Assembly (NCBI GenBank): GCA_023412805.1
Contig: JAEZRM010000030.1
Location: 1-37,101 of the forward strand
Direction: 5' to 3'
DNA from: Pseudomonadota bacterium
GTDB taxonomy: Bacteria; Pseudomonadota; Alphaproteobacteria; Rhizobiales; Hyphomicrobiaceae
Length of the DNA: 37,101 nucleotides
Below, piece after piece: positions 15,495 through 23,701 of this stretch. Below the pieces are notes generated by a model that searched no databases, was not told where the DNA came from, and was given only the letters and a program-made list of their open reading frames with translations. The position numbers were made by a program, and so were the translations under genes. Numbering within the stretch: position 1 is the stretch's first letter; each line of letters begins with the position of its first letter.

Positions 15495-16999
15495 GTGGCA
15501 TTACTGCGCAGCTTCCGGGATTGCAGGTCGTCATCCCGCTCCTTGGTGCGATCATCGCCGCGTTCATGAGGCGCGGCGCGCTCGCCTGGGCGTGGGCTAC
15601 GCTTGTGACCGCCCTCACCCCCGTTATCGCTTTCGCGCTCCTCGTCCAGGTGTGGACCGGCGGTACGATCTCCTACCACATGGGTGGCTGGCCGCCGCCC
15701 ATCGGCATCGAATACCGAGTCGATCTGCTCAATGCCTTCGTGCTCGTGCTCGTGAGCCTCGTCAGCGCGATCATGATGCCCTATGCGCAGCGCAGCGTTG
15801 CCCACGAGATCGATGGCGACAAGCAGGCATGGTTCTACTGCATGTACCTGCTGTGCCTGACGGGCCTGCTCGGCATCACGATCACGGGTGACGCCTTCAA
15901 TGCCTTCGTCTTCCTCGAGATCTCCTCGCTCTCGTCCTACGTGCTGATCGCCATGGGGCGCGACCGCCGCGCGCTCGTTGCAGCCTACCAGTATCTGATC
16001 ATCGGCACGATCGGCGCGACTTTCTATGTCATCGGCGTCGGCCTACTCTATCTCGTGACGGGAAGCCTGAACTTCGCGGATATCGCGGTTCGTCTCGGCG
16101 AGGCTTCGGCCCTCTACCAGCGCCCGGTGCTCGCGGGTCTCGCCTTCCTGTTCGTCGGCATAAGCCTCAAGCTCGCACTCTTTCCGCTGCACGTCTGGCT
16201 GCCGAACGCCTATGCTTATGCGCCGTCTTTCGCGACGGCCTTCCTTGCGGCGACGGCGACCAAGGTTGCCATCTATCTGCTGCTGCGCGTCACCTTCTCC
16301 ATCTATGGCGTGGCGCTCGATCTGAAATCCCTTCCGATTTCGGCTGTGCTGTATCCGCTCTCGATTGCGGCGATGTTCATTGCCTCGATCCTGGCCGTCT
16401 ACGAGACGAACCTCAAGCGCATGCTCGCCTACTCGTCAGTCGCCCAGATCGGCTACATCACGCTCGGCATCGCACTGATGAATCAGGCGGGGCTGACCGG
16501 CGGTATCGTTCACCTCTTCAATCATGCGCTGATCAAGGGCGCCCTCTTCCTCGCGCTCGGCGCCATTGTATACCGTGCAGGCACCGTTAAGCTCGATCAA
16601 CTCGGCGGCGTCGGACGCACCATGCCGCTGACATGCGCAGCCTTCGTCGTCGCCGGCATGAGCCTGATGGGCGTGCCGGGAACGGCAGGCTTCATCTCGA
16701 AGTATTATCTCATCGTCGGCGCACTCAACGCCGGTTTGTGGCCTGTCGCATTTCTCATCGTCGCAAGCTCACTCATCGCGCTCGTCTATATCGGGCGGGC
16801 GGTGGAGGTTGCCTACTTCCGCCCGGTGTCCAGCGCGGTCGCGCACGCGAAGGACCCCCCGCTCATGATGCTGGTCCCGCTCCTCGTGCTTGCCTTCGCT
16901 TCCGTCTATTTCGGTATTGATACGGAGCTGTCGGCGGGCGTCGCGGGCCGCGTGGCCGAGGCGCTGCTCGGTGCCCTCAAAGCCGGGGGGACACACTGA
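15491..16999 (+). CDS. mrpD: Antiporter-like subunit 1 (MrpD/NuoN family)
   Basis: This 502-residue polytopic protein belongs to the NuoL/M/N-MrpA/D family. The helix-5 glutamate is Glu143 (FLEISSLSSYVL) and the helix-7 lysine is Lys227 in SLKLALFPLHVWLP. A further lysine lies in ATKVAIYLL, and the central NLKRMLAYSSVAQIGY block is intact. It is a direct MrpD/MbhH counterpart by order and sequence. Start ATG 15491 overlaps the mrpC stop; the frame is open further upstream inside mrpC but that part is not this gene. It pumps or exchanges H+ for Na+ as part of the complex. Confidence 0.95.
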   Translation: MSGITAQLPGLQVVIPLLGAIIAAFMRRGALAWAWATLVTALTPVIAFALLVQVWTGGTISYHMGGWPPPIGIEYRVDLLNAFVLVLVSLVSAIMMPYAQRSVAHEIDGDKQAWFYCMYLLCLTGLLGITITGDAFNAFVFLEISSLSSYVLIAMGRDRRALVAAYQYLIIGTIGATFYVIGVGLLYLVTGSLNFADIAVRLGEASALYQRPVLAGLAFLFVGISLKLALFPLHVWLPNAYAYAPSFATAFLAATATKVAIYLLLRVTFSIYGVALDLKSLPISAVLYPLSIAAMFIASILAVYETNLKRMLAYSSVAQIGYITLGIALMNQAGLTGGIVHLFNHALIKGALFLALGAIVYRAGTVKLDQLGGVGRTMPLTCAAFVVAGMSLMGVPGTAGFISKYYLIVGALNAGLWPVAFLIVASSLIALVYIGRAVEVAYFRPVSSAVAHAKDPPLMMLVPLLVLAFASVYFGIDTELSAGVAGRVAEALLGALKAGGTH

Positions 17000-18483
17000 T
17001 GCTCACCTTTGTCCCCGAGACGCTCATACTGGCCGCGCTGACAATCCCGCTGCTCGGCGCACTCGTCATTCCCCTCTTCCACCAGTCGCCCAATGCGCGC
17101 GAGAGCGTCACGCTCATCACCGCCAGTGCCCTGGCACTGACCGTCTGGAGCTTGTTGCCGCACGTGCTGGCCGGCGCGCGCCCGGCAGCTATCGATCTTG
17201 CTGTCGTGCCGGGCCTGAACATCGCCTTTCAGGTCGAGCCGCTGGGGCTTCTCTTTGCGCTCGTTGCCGCCACGCTCTGGGTTGTCACGTCCGTCTACGC
17301 CATCGGCTACATGCGCGGGAACAACGAACCGCGCCAGACAAGCTTCTACATCTGCTTCGCGGTCGCGCTCTGGGCGACCATGGGCATTGCCTTCGCCAAA
17401 AACCTCTTCACGCTCTTCATCTTCTACGAGATCCTGACACTCTCGACCTATCCGCTCGTCGCCCACAAGGCGAACGGCGAGGCCATCCGCGCCGGCCGCA
17501 TCTATCTGCTGATCCTGATCGGCACGTCCATGGTCCTGCTGCTGCCGGCCATCGTGGGGACGTATGTGCTGGCCGGAACACTCGACTTCACACCGGGTGG
17601 CATACTCGGCGGCAAGGCGACGCCCGTCGCGTTGTGTGTCCTGCTCGCGCTCTTCGCCTTCGGTATCGGCAAGGCAGCGCTCATGCCGCTGCACTTCTGG
17701 CTGCCGGCCGCCATGGTCGCGCCGACACCGGTCAGCGCACTGCTCCATGCAGTCGCGGTCGTGAAGGCTGGCGTCTTCACTGTCCTCAAGGTCATCGTCT
17801 ACATTTTCGGCATCGAAACGCTTGCAGATGCGGGCTCGGGCACATGGCTGGTGTACGCGGCGGGCTTCACGGTGATCGCCGCCTCACTGGTCGCGCTCCG
17901 GAAGGACAATCTCAAGGCACGGCTCGCCTACTCGACGGTTTCGCAGCTGTCGTACATCGTGCTCGGCGCGGCGCTCGCAACCTCCCTGGGGGCGCTCGGT
18001 TCCGGCCTGCACATCGCAATGCACGCCGTCGGCAAGATAACGCTCTTCTTCTGCGCCGGCGCCATCTACGTCGCCACGCATAAGACCGAGATCAGCCAGA
18101 TGGACGGCCTCGGCCGTCGCATGCCAATTACGATGGGTGCATTCTTCATCGGCGCCCTCTGCGTCATCGGCCTTCCGCCGGCGGGGGGCGTATGGAGCAA
18201 GTGGCACCTCGTTGCCGGGAGCTTCAATTCCGGTCACGCACTGGCCGCCGGAATTTTCATGATCAGCACGATCCTGAATGTCGGCTATCTGCTGCCGCCC
18301 GTCGTTCGCGCGTTCCTGATGCCACCAAAGGATTCCGAGGATGCGCATTACAATGAAGCGCCCCTTGCGTGCGTCGCGGCCCTCAGCGTGACGGCCCTGT
18401 TGTGCATCGCGATGTTCTTTTATGCCGGTGCAGTAGGCGAGCTGCTCTCCGGCATGCTGAAGTCCGGGAGCGTAGCGCGATGA
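16999..18483 (+). CDS. Antiporter-like subunit 2 (NuoM/MrpD family)
   Basis: This 494-residue NuoM-like polytopic protein keeps the helix-5 glutamate Glu144 (IFYEILTLSTYPL) and the helix-7 lysine Lys225 (GIGKAALMPLHFWLP). It also has a VVKAGVF lysine helix and the block NLKARLAYSTVSQLSY. It is a second full antiporter-like subunit directly after MrpD and is coupled to it by a TGATG junction. Its stop overlaps the next small gene. A second proton channel is thus predicted in the complex. Confidence 0.93.
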   Translation: MLTFVPETLILAALTIPLLGALVIPLFHQSPNARESVTLITASALALTVWSLLPHVLAGARPAAIDLAVVPGLNIAFQVEPLGLLFALVAATLWVVTSVYAIGYMRGNNEPRQTSFYICFAVALWATMGIAFAKNLFTLFIFYEILTLSTYPLVAHKANGEAIRAGRIYLLILIGTSMVLLLPAIVGTYVLAGTLDFTPGGILGGKATPVALCVLLALFAFGIGKAALMPLHFWLPAAMVAPTPVSALLHAVAVVKAGVFTVLKVIVYIFGIETLADAGSGTWLVYAAGFTVIAASLVALRKDNLKARLAYSTVSQLSYIVLGAALATSLGALGSGLHIAMHAVGKITLFFCAGAIYVATHKTEISQMDGLGRRMPITMGAFFIGALCVIGLPPAGGVWSKWHLVAGSFNSGHALAAGIFMISTILNVGYLLPPVVRAFLMPPKDSEDAHYNEAPLACVAALSVTALLCIAMFFYAGAVGELLSGMLKSGSVAR

Positions 18484-18737
18484 CGGCGACGATTGCACGC
18501 TTACTTGACTATCTCGTCGAGAACGGTCCGCAACTAAGGCGCTATGCAATCGCCGTGCTGGCGCTTCTTGTCCTTGCAGACTTCCTCGCACCTAGCGCCT
18601 ACCAGCGTTTTCCCTGGGATGGCATTCCCGGCTTCGGTGCGCTGTACGGCTTTGTCTCCTGCGTGCTGATCATCGTCGTCTCCAAGGCACTCGGGTACCG
18701 CTTTCTGTACCGCAAGGAGAACTACTACGATGAGTAG
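18480..18737 (+). CDS. Small membrane protein within the antiporter operon
   Basis: This 85-residue protein has two predicted transmembrane helices (about 21-39 and 53-72). FPWDGIPGFGALYGFVSC joins them, and the charged end is YRKENYYDE. It overlaps antiporter-like subunit 2 by 4 bases and subunit 3 by 8 bases, so it is translated with them and is likely a subunit or assembly factor. It does not resemble MrpC, F or G. I know no assigned function; the conserved-looking PGFGALYGF loop is a candidate contact to the neighbours. Confidence 0.88.
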   Translation: MTATIARLLDYLVENGPQLRRYAIAVLALLVLADFLAPSAYQRFPWDGIPGFGALYGFVSCVLIIVVSKALGYRFLYRKENYYDE

Positions 18738-20430
18738 CTGGCCGCTCTTCGCCTGGGCTCATCCTGGATTGCTTCTCATGGCCGGCGCGCTCGTGCTCCC
18801 GGCGATCCCCGAGCGTGCGCGGATACTCTACCAGCTCGCTCTGCCAGCGGCCGTCCTCGCCATCATTCTCACACTGGAGACAGGTACATTCGGCGCCTTC
18901 CGCTATCTCGGCCTCGATATTGTCACTGGCCGCGTGGACGCGCTGAGCCTCGTCTTCGCCTATGTGTTCGGCATCATTCTCGTCATCGGCGCGATCTATG
19001 CGCTTCACGTCAAAGATGCGGTCCAGCATGTCGCTGGCTACATCTACGCTGGCGCCGCGCTCGGCGTGATCTTCGCCGGTGATCTCGTTTCTCTCTATGT
19101 CTTCTGGGAGATCATGGCCTTTGCGTCGGTCTGGCTCATCTGGTGCCGACGCAATGAAGTTTCGTGGGCCGCCGGTTGGCGATACCTGCTTGTGCACGCC
19201 GCGGGGGGCGTCATTCTGCTCGCCGGCATCGCTCTCTATTTCGTCGATACGGGCTCGACCGCGTTCAATGGCATTCAGAATGTCGGCCCAGGCTTTTACC
19301 TCATACTTGTCGGCTTCATGATCAACGCGGCAGTGCCGCCGCTGCACGCATGGCTTTCGGATGCTTATCCGGAAGCGACGGTCACAGGCGCAATTTTCCT
19401 CAGCGCCTTCACGACGAAGACCGCCGTCTACACCCTCATCCGCGGATTTCCCGGCACGGAACTGCTCGTCTGGTTTGGGGCCGTAATGGCGCTGTGGGGC
19501 GTCGTTTATGCGGTCCTCGCCAATGATATCCGGCGACTGCTCGCCTACCACATCATAAGTCAGGTCGGTTACATGGTGGCCGCTGTCGGCATGGGCACGG
19601 CCATGGCGCTCAATGGCGCGGCCTCGCACGCCTTCACGCACATTCTCTACAAGGCACTTCTCTTCATGGGCGCCGGCGCCGTCATCCACATGACAGGCAA
19701 GTCGAAACTCACGGAGCTCGGCGGGCTCTACCGTTCCATGCCGATCACGTTCGTGCTCTACATGGTCGGGGCTTTCTCGATCTCCGCGTTCCCGCTCTTC
19801 AGCGGGTTCGTCAGCAAAACGATGGTGGTGGAAGCTGCTGCGCTGGACCATCGCGCCGTCATCTGGCTCATGCTCACCATGGCATCCGCAGGCACATTTC
19901 TGCATACGGGTCTCAAGTTGCCCTACTTCACCTTCCTCGGCGATGACTCAGGCTTGCGGCCGAAGGAAGCCCCGCCGAACATGCTCATTGCGATGGCTGC
20001 TGCGGCCTCACTCTGCATCCTGATCGGCCTTTTCCCCGGCGCGCTGTATGCCCTGATGCCCGCAGCGGTGACCTACAATGCCTACACGACCTCGCACGTG
20101 ATCTGGGAGCTGCAGCTTCTGCTCTTCACGGGCTTAGGCTTCTTCGTCTTGCTGAAGCACGTCGGAGGCGAAGCCAAGATCAGCTTGGACACCGATTGGT
20201 TCTACCGACGACCGGCCGTCAAAGTCGCCCGCGGGTTCGACGATCTCACGGCCGGCGCGTGGACGCGCATCGTCAGCGGCATCAATGGCAAGGCCGCCAA
20301 GCTGCATGAGCTGCTTGTCACGCACCACGGTCCTTCAGGCACGTTCGGGCGCAGCTGGCCGACGGGCACCATGGCTTTCTGGACGACTTTCCTGCTCGGC
20401 GCGTTCCTGCTGATTGCGGCTTTGGGGTAA
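18730..20430 (+). CDS. Antiporter-like subunit 3 (NuoN/NuoL-like, atypical helix 7)
   Basis: This 566-residue polytopic protein is the third antiporter-like subunit. Glu127 (FWEIMAFASVW) matches the helix-5 glutamate and Lys230 (TTKTAVY) the helix-8 lysine. The helix-7 lysine is replaced by Asn199 in MINAAVPPLHAWLSDAYPEAT, where subunits 1 and 2 have Lys five residues before the PLH motif. The C-terminal 130 residues extend beyond the core with a polar stretch and a final helix. It ends the operon. It may replace the NuoL-like half of MrpA; this is inference from the gene set. Confidence 0.93.
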   Translation: MSSWPLFAWAHPGLLLMAGALVLPAIPERARILYQLALPAAVLAIILTLETGTFGAFRYLGLDIVTGRVDALSLVFAYVFGIILVIGAIYALHVKDAVQHVAGYIYAGAALGVIFAGDLVSLYVFWEIMAFASVWLIWCRRNEVSWAAGWRYLLVHAAGGVILLAGIALYFVDTGSTAFNGIQNVGPGFYLILVGFMINAAVPPLHAWLSDAYPEATVTGAIFLSAFTTKTAVYTLIRGFPGTELLVWFGAVMALWGVVYAVLANDIRRLLAYHIISQVGYMVAAVGMGTAMALNGAASHAFTHILYKALLFMGAGAVIHMTGKSKLTELGGLYRSMPITFVLYMVGAFSISAFPLFSGFVSKTMVVEAAALDHRAVIWLMLTMASAGTFLHTGLKLPYFTFLGDDSGLRPKEAPPNMLIAMAAAASLCILIGLFPGALYALMPAAVTYNAYTTSHVIWELQLLLFTGLGFFVLLKHVGGEAKISLDTDWFYRRPAVKVARGFDDLTAGAWTRIVSGINGKAAKLHELLVTHHGPSGTFGRSWPTGTMAFWTTFLLGAFLLIAALG

Positions 20431-20442
20431 ACGCCGCGAAGT

Positions 20443-20472
20443 CCCTTCTCCCCGTGCTTACGGGGAGAAGGG
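20443..20472. terminator. Strong hairpin after the antiporter operon
   Basis: CCCTTCTCCCCGT (20443-20455) and ACGGGGAGAAGGG (20460-20472) form a perfect 13-bp stem with loop GCTT, 12 bases after the last antiporter stop. There is no U-tract. Hairpins of this CCCTTCTCCCC type recur in alphaproteobacterial genomes, so it may be a repeat that also ends transcription. Confidence 0.6.
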
Positions 20473-20498
20473 GAAGAAGGCGCGCTCGCGGCGATCTC

Positions 20499-20533
20499 CA
20501 AATTCATAAAAGACGGGGGTTCGGGGGTGTCCC
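20499..20533 (-). repeat. Second copy of the dispersed intergenic repeat
   Basis: Read on the minus strand this segment gives GGGACACCC, CCGAACCC, then CTTTTATGAATTTG, closely matching window bases 1-37. It lies downstream of gmk. The GGGGG-TGT-CCCCC palindrome at 20523-20535 overlaps its end. Confidence 0.5.
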
Positions 20534-20545
20534 CCGATCGGGAGC

Positions 20546-20580
20546 GCGAGGGCAAGCCCTCGCTCGTGCCGAAGGCACGA
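20546..20580 (-). terminator. Double hairpin downstream of gmk
   Basis: Two adjacent perfect hairpins lie 18-52 bases beyond the gmk stop: GCGAGGGC/GCCCTCGC (20546-20563) and TCGTGCC/GGCACGA (20564-20580). Neither has a U-tract on the minus strand, so they may be part of the neighbouring repeat rather than a true terminator. Confidence 0.4.
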
Positions 20581-20597
20581 CCGACCTCGAGCGACGC

Positions 20598-21248
20598 TCA
20601 GCTCTTGTTCTTGAGCCCCTGCTGCAGCTCGCGCGCGAAATCGGGCAGTCCTGCGAGACGACTGCCGCGATGGCGTTCTGCGGTCAGCACACCGCGCAGC
20701 ACATTCAGACTGTCGGCGACGACATCATTGATGATGATGTAGTCGTACTCCGGCCAATGACTGATCTCATCGCCTGCGGCAGCAAGCCGGCGTGCGACCA
20801 CATCCGCACCATCCTGCGCGCGCGCGTGCAGTCGCTGGCCGAGTGTCGCCGCCGAGGGCGGTAGCACGAACACCCGTACCAGATCCGCCGGTGCCGACGC
20901 GGCGAGCTGCTGCGCACCCTGCCAGTCGATATCGAACAGCACATCGCGACCGGCGCTCAGCGCATCCATGACAGGACCGCGCGGCGTACCGTAAAGATTG
21001 CCGTGCACGTGCGCCCACTCGAGAAGCTCGCCGGCGTCCTTGAGCCGCTCGAAGCCCGCTGCATCGAGGAAGTGATAATCCTTCCCATCGACTTCGCCGG
21101 GGCGCGGTTTGCGCGTCGTCACCGAGATGGACATCACGAGGCCTGGCTCTGCCGCAAGCAAAGCCTTGGCCAGTGTCGTCTTGCCGGCGCCCGAAGGCGA
21201 CGACAACACCAGCATCACGCCACGCCGCGCCATGTGTGTGCTCGCCAT
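20598..21248 (-). CDS. gmk: Guanylate kinase
   Basis: This 216-residue enzyme phosphorylates GMP to GDP with ATP in the cytosol. The P-loop SSPSGAGKTTL is at residues 16-26 with Lys23. The GMP-binding region SVTTRKPRPGEVDGKDYHFL and the block FDIDWQGAQQL are complete. Start ATG 21248 (MASTHMARRG) has AGGGA 7 bases upstream and gives the normal family length; the frame stays open another 35 codons upstream into yicC, which is not part of the protein. It follows yicC by 8 bp, the usual yicC-gmk pairing. Confidence 0.97.
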   Translation of the reverse strand: MASTHMARRGVMLVLSSPSGAGKTTLAKALLAAEPGLVMSISVTTRKPRPGEVDGKDYHFLDAAGFERLKDAGELLEWAHVHGNLYGTPRGPVMDALSAGRDVLFDIDWQGAQQLAASAPADLVRVFVLPPSAATLGQRLHARAQDGADVVARRLAAAGDEISHWPEYDYIIINDVVADSLNVLRGVLTAERHRGSRLAGLPDFARELQQGLKNKS

Positions 21249-21256
21249 AGGTGTCC

Positions 21257-22171
21257 CTACTCGAGGTTCTGGATCTGCTCGCGCATCTGCTCGATCACGG
21301 CCTTGAGTGCGAGGCCCGCTCGCGTCGTCTCGATATCGTTCGCCTTCGAGCAAGTCGTATTGGCCTCGCGGTTGAACTCCTGCGCGAGGAAATCGAGGCG
21401 CCGGCCGGCAGGCTTGCCGCCTGACATGAGCTCGCGGGCGGCGGCGACATGGGCGCGCAGGCGCTGCAGCTCTTCCTCGACGTCCGCCTTGACGGCCAGG
21501 AGTGCCGCCTCCTGATGGAGTCGCGTTTCATCGAGCGGCGTCGCTGCGTCCAGCAAGCGTGCGACCTGCTCCTTGAGGCGCGCGCGGATCGCATCGGGTG
21601 AGCGACCGGGTGATGCGGCGATCGTCTCGACGAGCGAGATGATCGATGCGAGCTGCTCCTCGATGACCGGTCCGAGGCGACGACCTTCGGCAAGACGCGC
21701 CTCGACGAGCTGATCGAGCGCGCGCTCAAAACTCTGCAGCATGACGGCGTGGCGGGCCTCGGTCGTCGCCTGATCCTCGGCACCCTCCGCAACCTCGATG
21801 ACGCCTCGCAGAGCTAGCAGCCCCTCGACGCTCAAGGGCGCGAAATTCCCGCGCGTGCTGAGCCGATCCGCTATGGCCATCACCTGGGCGAGCGCAACCT
21901 CGTTGATGCTGATCTCGCTGCCACCGCCGTCGCGGGCCACATTGAGGCCGACGGTCACGTTGCCGCGGTTGAGCCGCGCGGCGACCCGCTCGCGCAGGCG
22001 TGGCTCCAGGGCCTCGTTTCCGGGCGCCAGTCTGAGGCGCACATCCAGGCCCTTGCCATTGACGCTGCGGATATCCCAGCGCCAGGCCACGGCGCCGTGG
22101 CGGCCCTCATCGGCGCCGAAGCCGGTCATGGAAGGCACGGGCTGGTCCTGCTTCGCCATGGGCGGGGTCAT
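21257..22171 (-). CDS. yicC: YicC/YloC-family endoribonuclease
   Basis: This protein of about 304 residues has the YicC N-terminal domain, beginning near SMTGFGADEG and continuing WDIRSVNGKGLDVRLRL, and the C-terminal DUF1732 domain, ending FLAQEFNREANTTCSKAND...KAVIEQMREQIQNLE. YicC-family proteins are endoribonucleases involved in RNA turnover. The start is unclear: GTG 22195, ATG 22171 and ATG 22159 are all in frame, none with a strong ribosome site; ATG 22171 is used. It is co-transcribed with gmk and divergent from the LLM monooxygenase operon. Confidence 0.95.
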   Translation of the reverse strand: MTPPMAKQDQPVPSMTGFGADEGRHGAVAWRWDIRSVNGKGLDVRLRLAPGNEALEPRLRERVAARLNRGNVTVGLNVARDGGGSEISINEVALAQVMAIADRLSTRGNFAPLSVEGLLALRGVIEVAEGAEDQATTEARHAVMLQSFERALDQLVEARLAEGRRLGPVIEEQLASIISLVETIAASPGRSPDAIRARLKEQVARLLDAATPLDETRLHQEAALLAVKADVEEELQRLRAHVAAARELMSGGKPAGRRLDFLAQEFNREANTTCSKANDIETTRAGLALKAVIEQMREQIQNLE

Positions 22172-22447
22172 TTCTCGTTGGTTTGGTGTGGTCACGGGCG
22201 TACGAGTCGTGTGTTCACATTAATTGTCCTGCCGTTCGCATTCGCGGACAAGGGGATTCGGCCCTTCTTAGCCTGGAAGTCCCGCTTCAGCGCTGCGCTG
22301 AGCGCGGGCCGGCCTTCGCCAGCCGCTCGCGTCCTGTACTGGCGTTGCCGTATGGCTGCCGCTAGGTTGCCCGACGTATATCCGGACATGAAACCGCTAC
22401 TTCTCGGCCTCTCAGCCGGCAACCAAATGACAGGGGCAAGGTCCACC

Positions 22448-23662
22448 ATGGTTCAACGAAGGCCCCATCGCGGACTTATCTTCGGTATCTTCCTCGCGCC
22501 CTTTCATCGCGCCGGCGACAATCCGACGCTCGCCATTGCCCGCGACATGGACCTCATCAGCCATCTGGACGCCCTCGGCTATGACGAGGCCTGGATCGGT
22601 GAGCATCATTCAGCGGGCTGGGAGCTGATCGCGAGCCCGGAGCTCATCATCGCCGCCGCCGCCGAGCGCACGAAGAATATCCGCCTCGGCACGGGTGTGA
22701 CGAGCCTGCCCTATCATCATCCCTTCCTGGTCGCCCAGCGCTTCGTCCAGCTCGATCACATGACCAAGGGCCGGGCCATGCTCGGCTGCGGTCCGGGCGC
22801 ACTGACGTCCGACGCCTACATGCTGGCGATCAAAGCGGAGGACCAGCGCCGCCGCATGGGCGAGTCGCTCGACGCCATCATGCAACTCCTCAAGTGCGAG
22901 GAGCCCGTCACCATGAAGACCGACTGGTTCGAGATGCAGGAGGCACGCCTGCATCTCGCGCCTTACTCCGATCCGCATTTCCCGATTGCCGTTGCGAGCA
23001 CACAGTCTCCAGCCGGTATGCAAGTCGCTGGCAAGCACGGCGTCGGCGTATTGTCGCTCGGTGCCGGATTGCCCGGCGGCGTCGATGCGCTTCCAGCCCA
23101 CTGGAAGATCGCCGAGGACGAAGCGGCGAAGCACGGCAAGACGGTCGACCGCAAGGAGTGGCGTCTCGTCGTCAACATGCACTGCGCCGAGGACGATGAG
23201 CGGGCGCTGCGCGATGTCGCTCACGGCGAACGCGAGGAGACGGTCTCGTACTTCGAGGAAACGCTCAGCCGTCCGCCCGGTCGCTCACAGGATCCTTTGC
23301 GCGAGGGCGTGAAGGCAGGCAACACGCTCGTCGGCTCGCCCGAGACGATCACGAAGGGTATCGAGCGCATGATCGCCGCCAGCAAAGGCGGCATCGGCGG
23401 CGTCATGTTCCGCGCACACGAATGGGCGAACCGCGAGGACACGTTCCGCAGCTTCGAGCTCTTCGCGCGCTGGGTCATGCCGAAGTTCCAAGGCTCTCTC
23501 GACACCGTCATTGCCTCTCGCGATTGGTGCCGAGAGAACCGCAACACCATCTTTGCACCCAACGTCAAAGCCATCGAGAAGGCCTATGCCGACGCCGGCA
23601 AAGCGGCTCCGGAAGGCTTCCGTACGCGCCTTTCCGGTGCGCGTGATGATGGCAAGAGCTGA
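22448..23662 (+). CDS. LLM-class flavin-dependent monooxygenase (limonene monooxygenase-like)
   Basis: This 404-residue luciferase-like protein opens with FGIFLAPFHRAGDNP and has the TIM-barrel blocks YDEAWIGEHHSAGWE and RLGTGVTSLPYHHPF, which bind FMN and substrate. Members use FMNH2 from a reductase plus O2 to insert oxygen; this subgroup is often labelled limonene 1,2-monooxygenase. AAGG lies 6 bases before ATG 22448, preferred over an open frame running upstream to about 22097. No flavin reductase is adjacent. It heads a four-gene run with a ThDP enzyme and a Baeyer-Villiger monooxygenase, suggesting a catabolic pathway of unknown substrate. Confidence 0.94.
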   Translation: MVQRRPHRGLIFGIFLAPFHRAGDNPTLAIARDMDLISHLDALGYDEAWIGEHHSAGWELIASPELIIAAAAERTKNIRLGTGVTSLPYHHPFLVAQRFVQLDHMTKGRAMLGCGPGALTSDAYMLAIKAEDQRRRMGESLDAIMQLLKCEEPVTMKTDWFEMQEARLHLAPYSDPHFPIAVASTQSPAGMQVAGKHGVGVLSLGAGLPGGVDALPAHWKIAEDEAAKHGKTVDRKEWRLVVNMHCAEDDERALRDVAHGEREETVSYFEETLSRPPGRSQDPLREGVKAGNTLVGSPETITKGIERMIAASKGGIGGVMFRAHEWANREDTFRSFELFARWVMPKFQGSLDTVIASRDWCRENRNTIFAPNVKAIEKAYADAGKAAPEGFRTRLSGARDDGKS

Positions 23663-23701
23663 TCAACTACAAACGCAACTGACGCGAGCATCAGGAAACA
23701 A

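Noticed and set aside
18670..19905. 411-codon minus-strand frame inside antiporter subunit 3
   Set aside because: Composition is a charged shadow (Asp/Glu/Arg/His) of a hydrophobic membrane protein; no motif.
13049..20430. A membrane-bound hydrogenase or complex I operon
   Set aside because: No large or small NiFe subunits, no NuoB/C/D/I homologue and no Fe-S carrier is present, so only the ion-transport module exists here.
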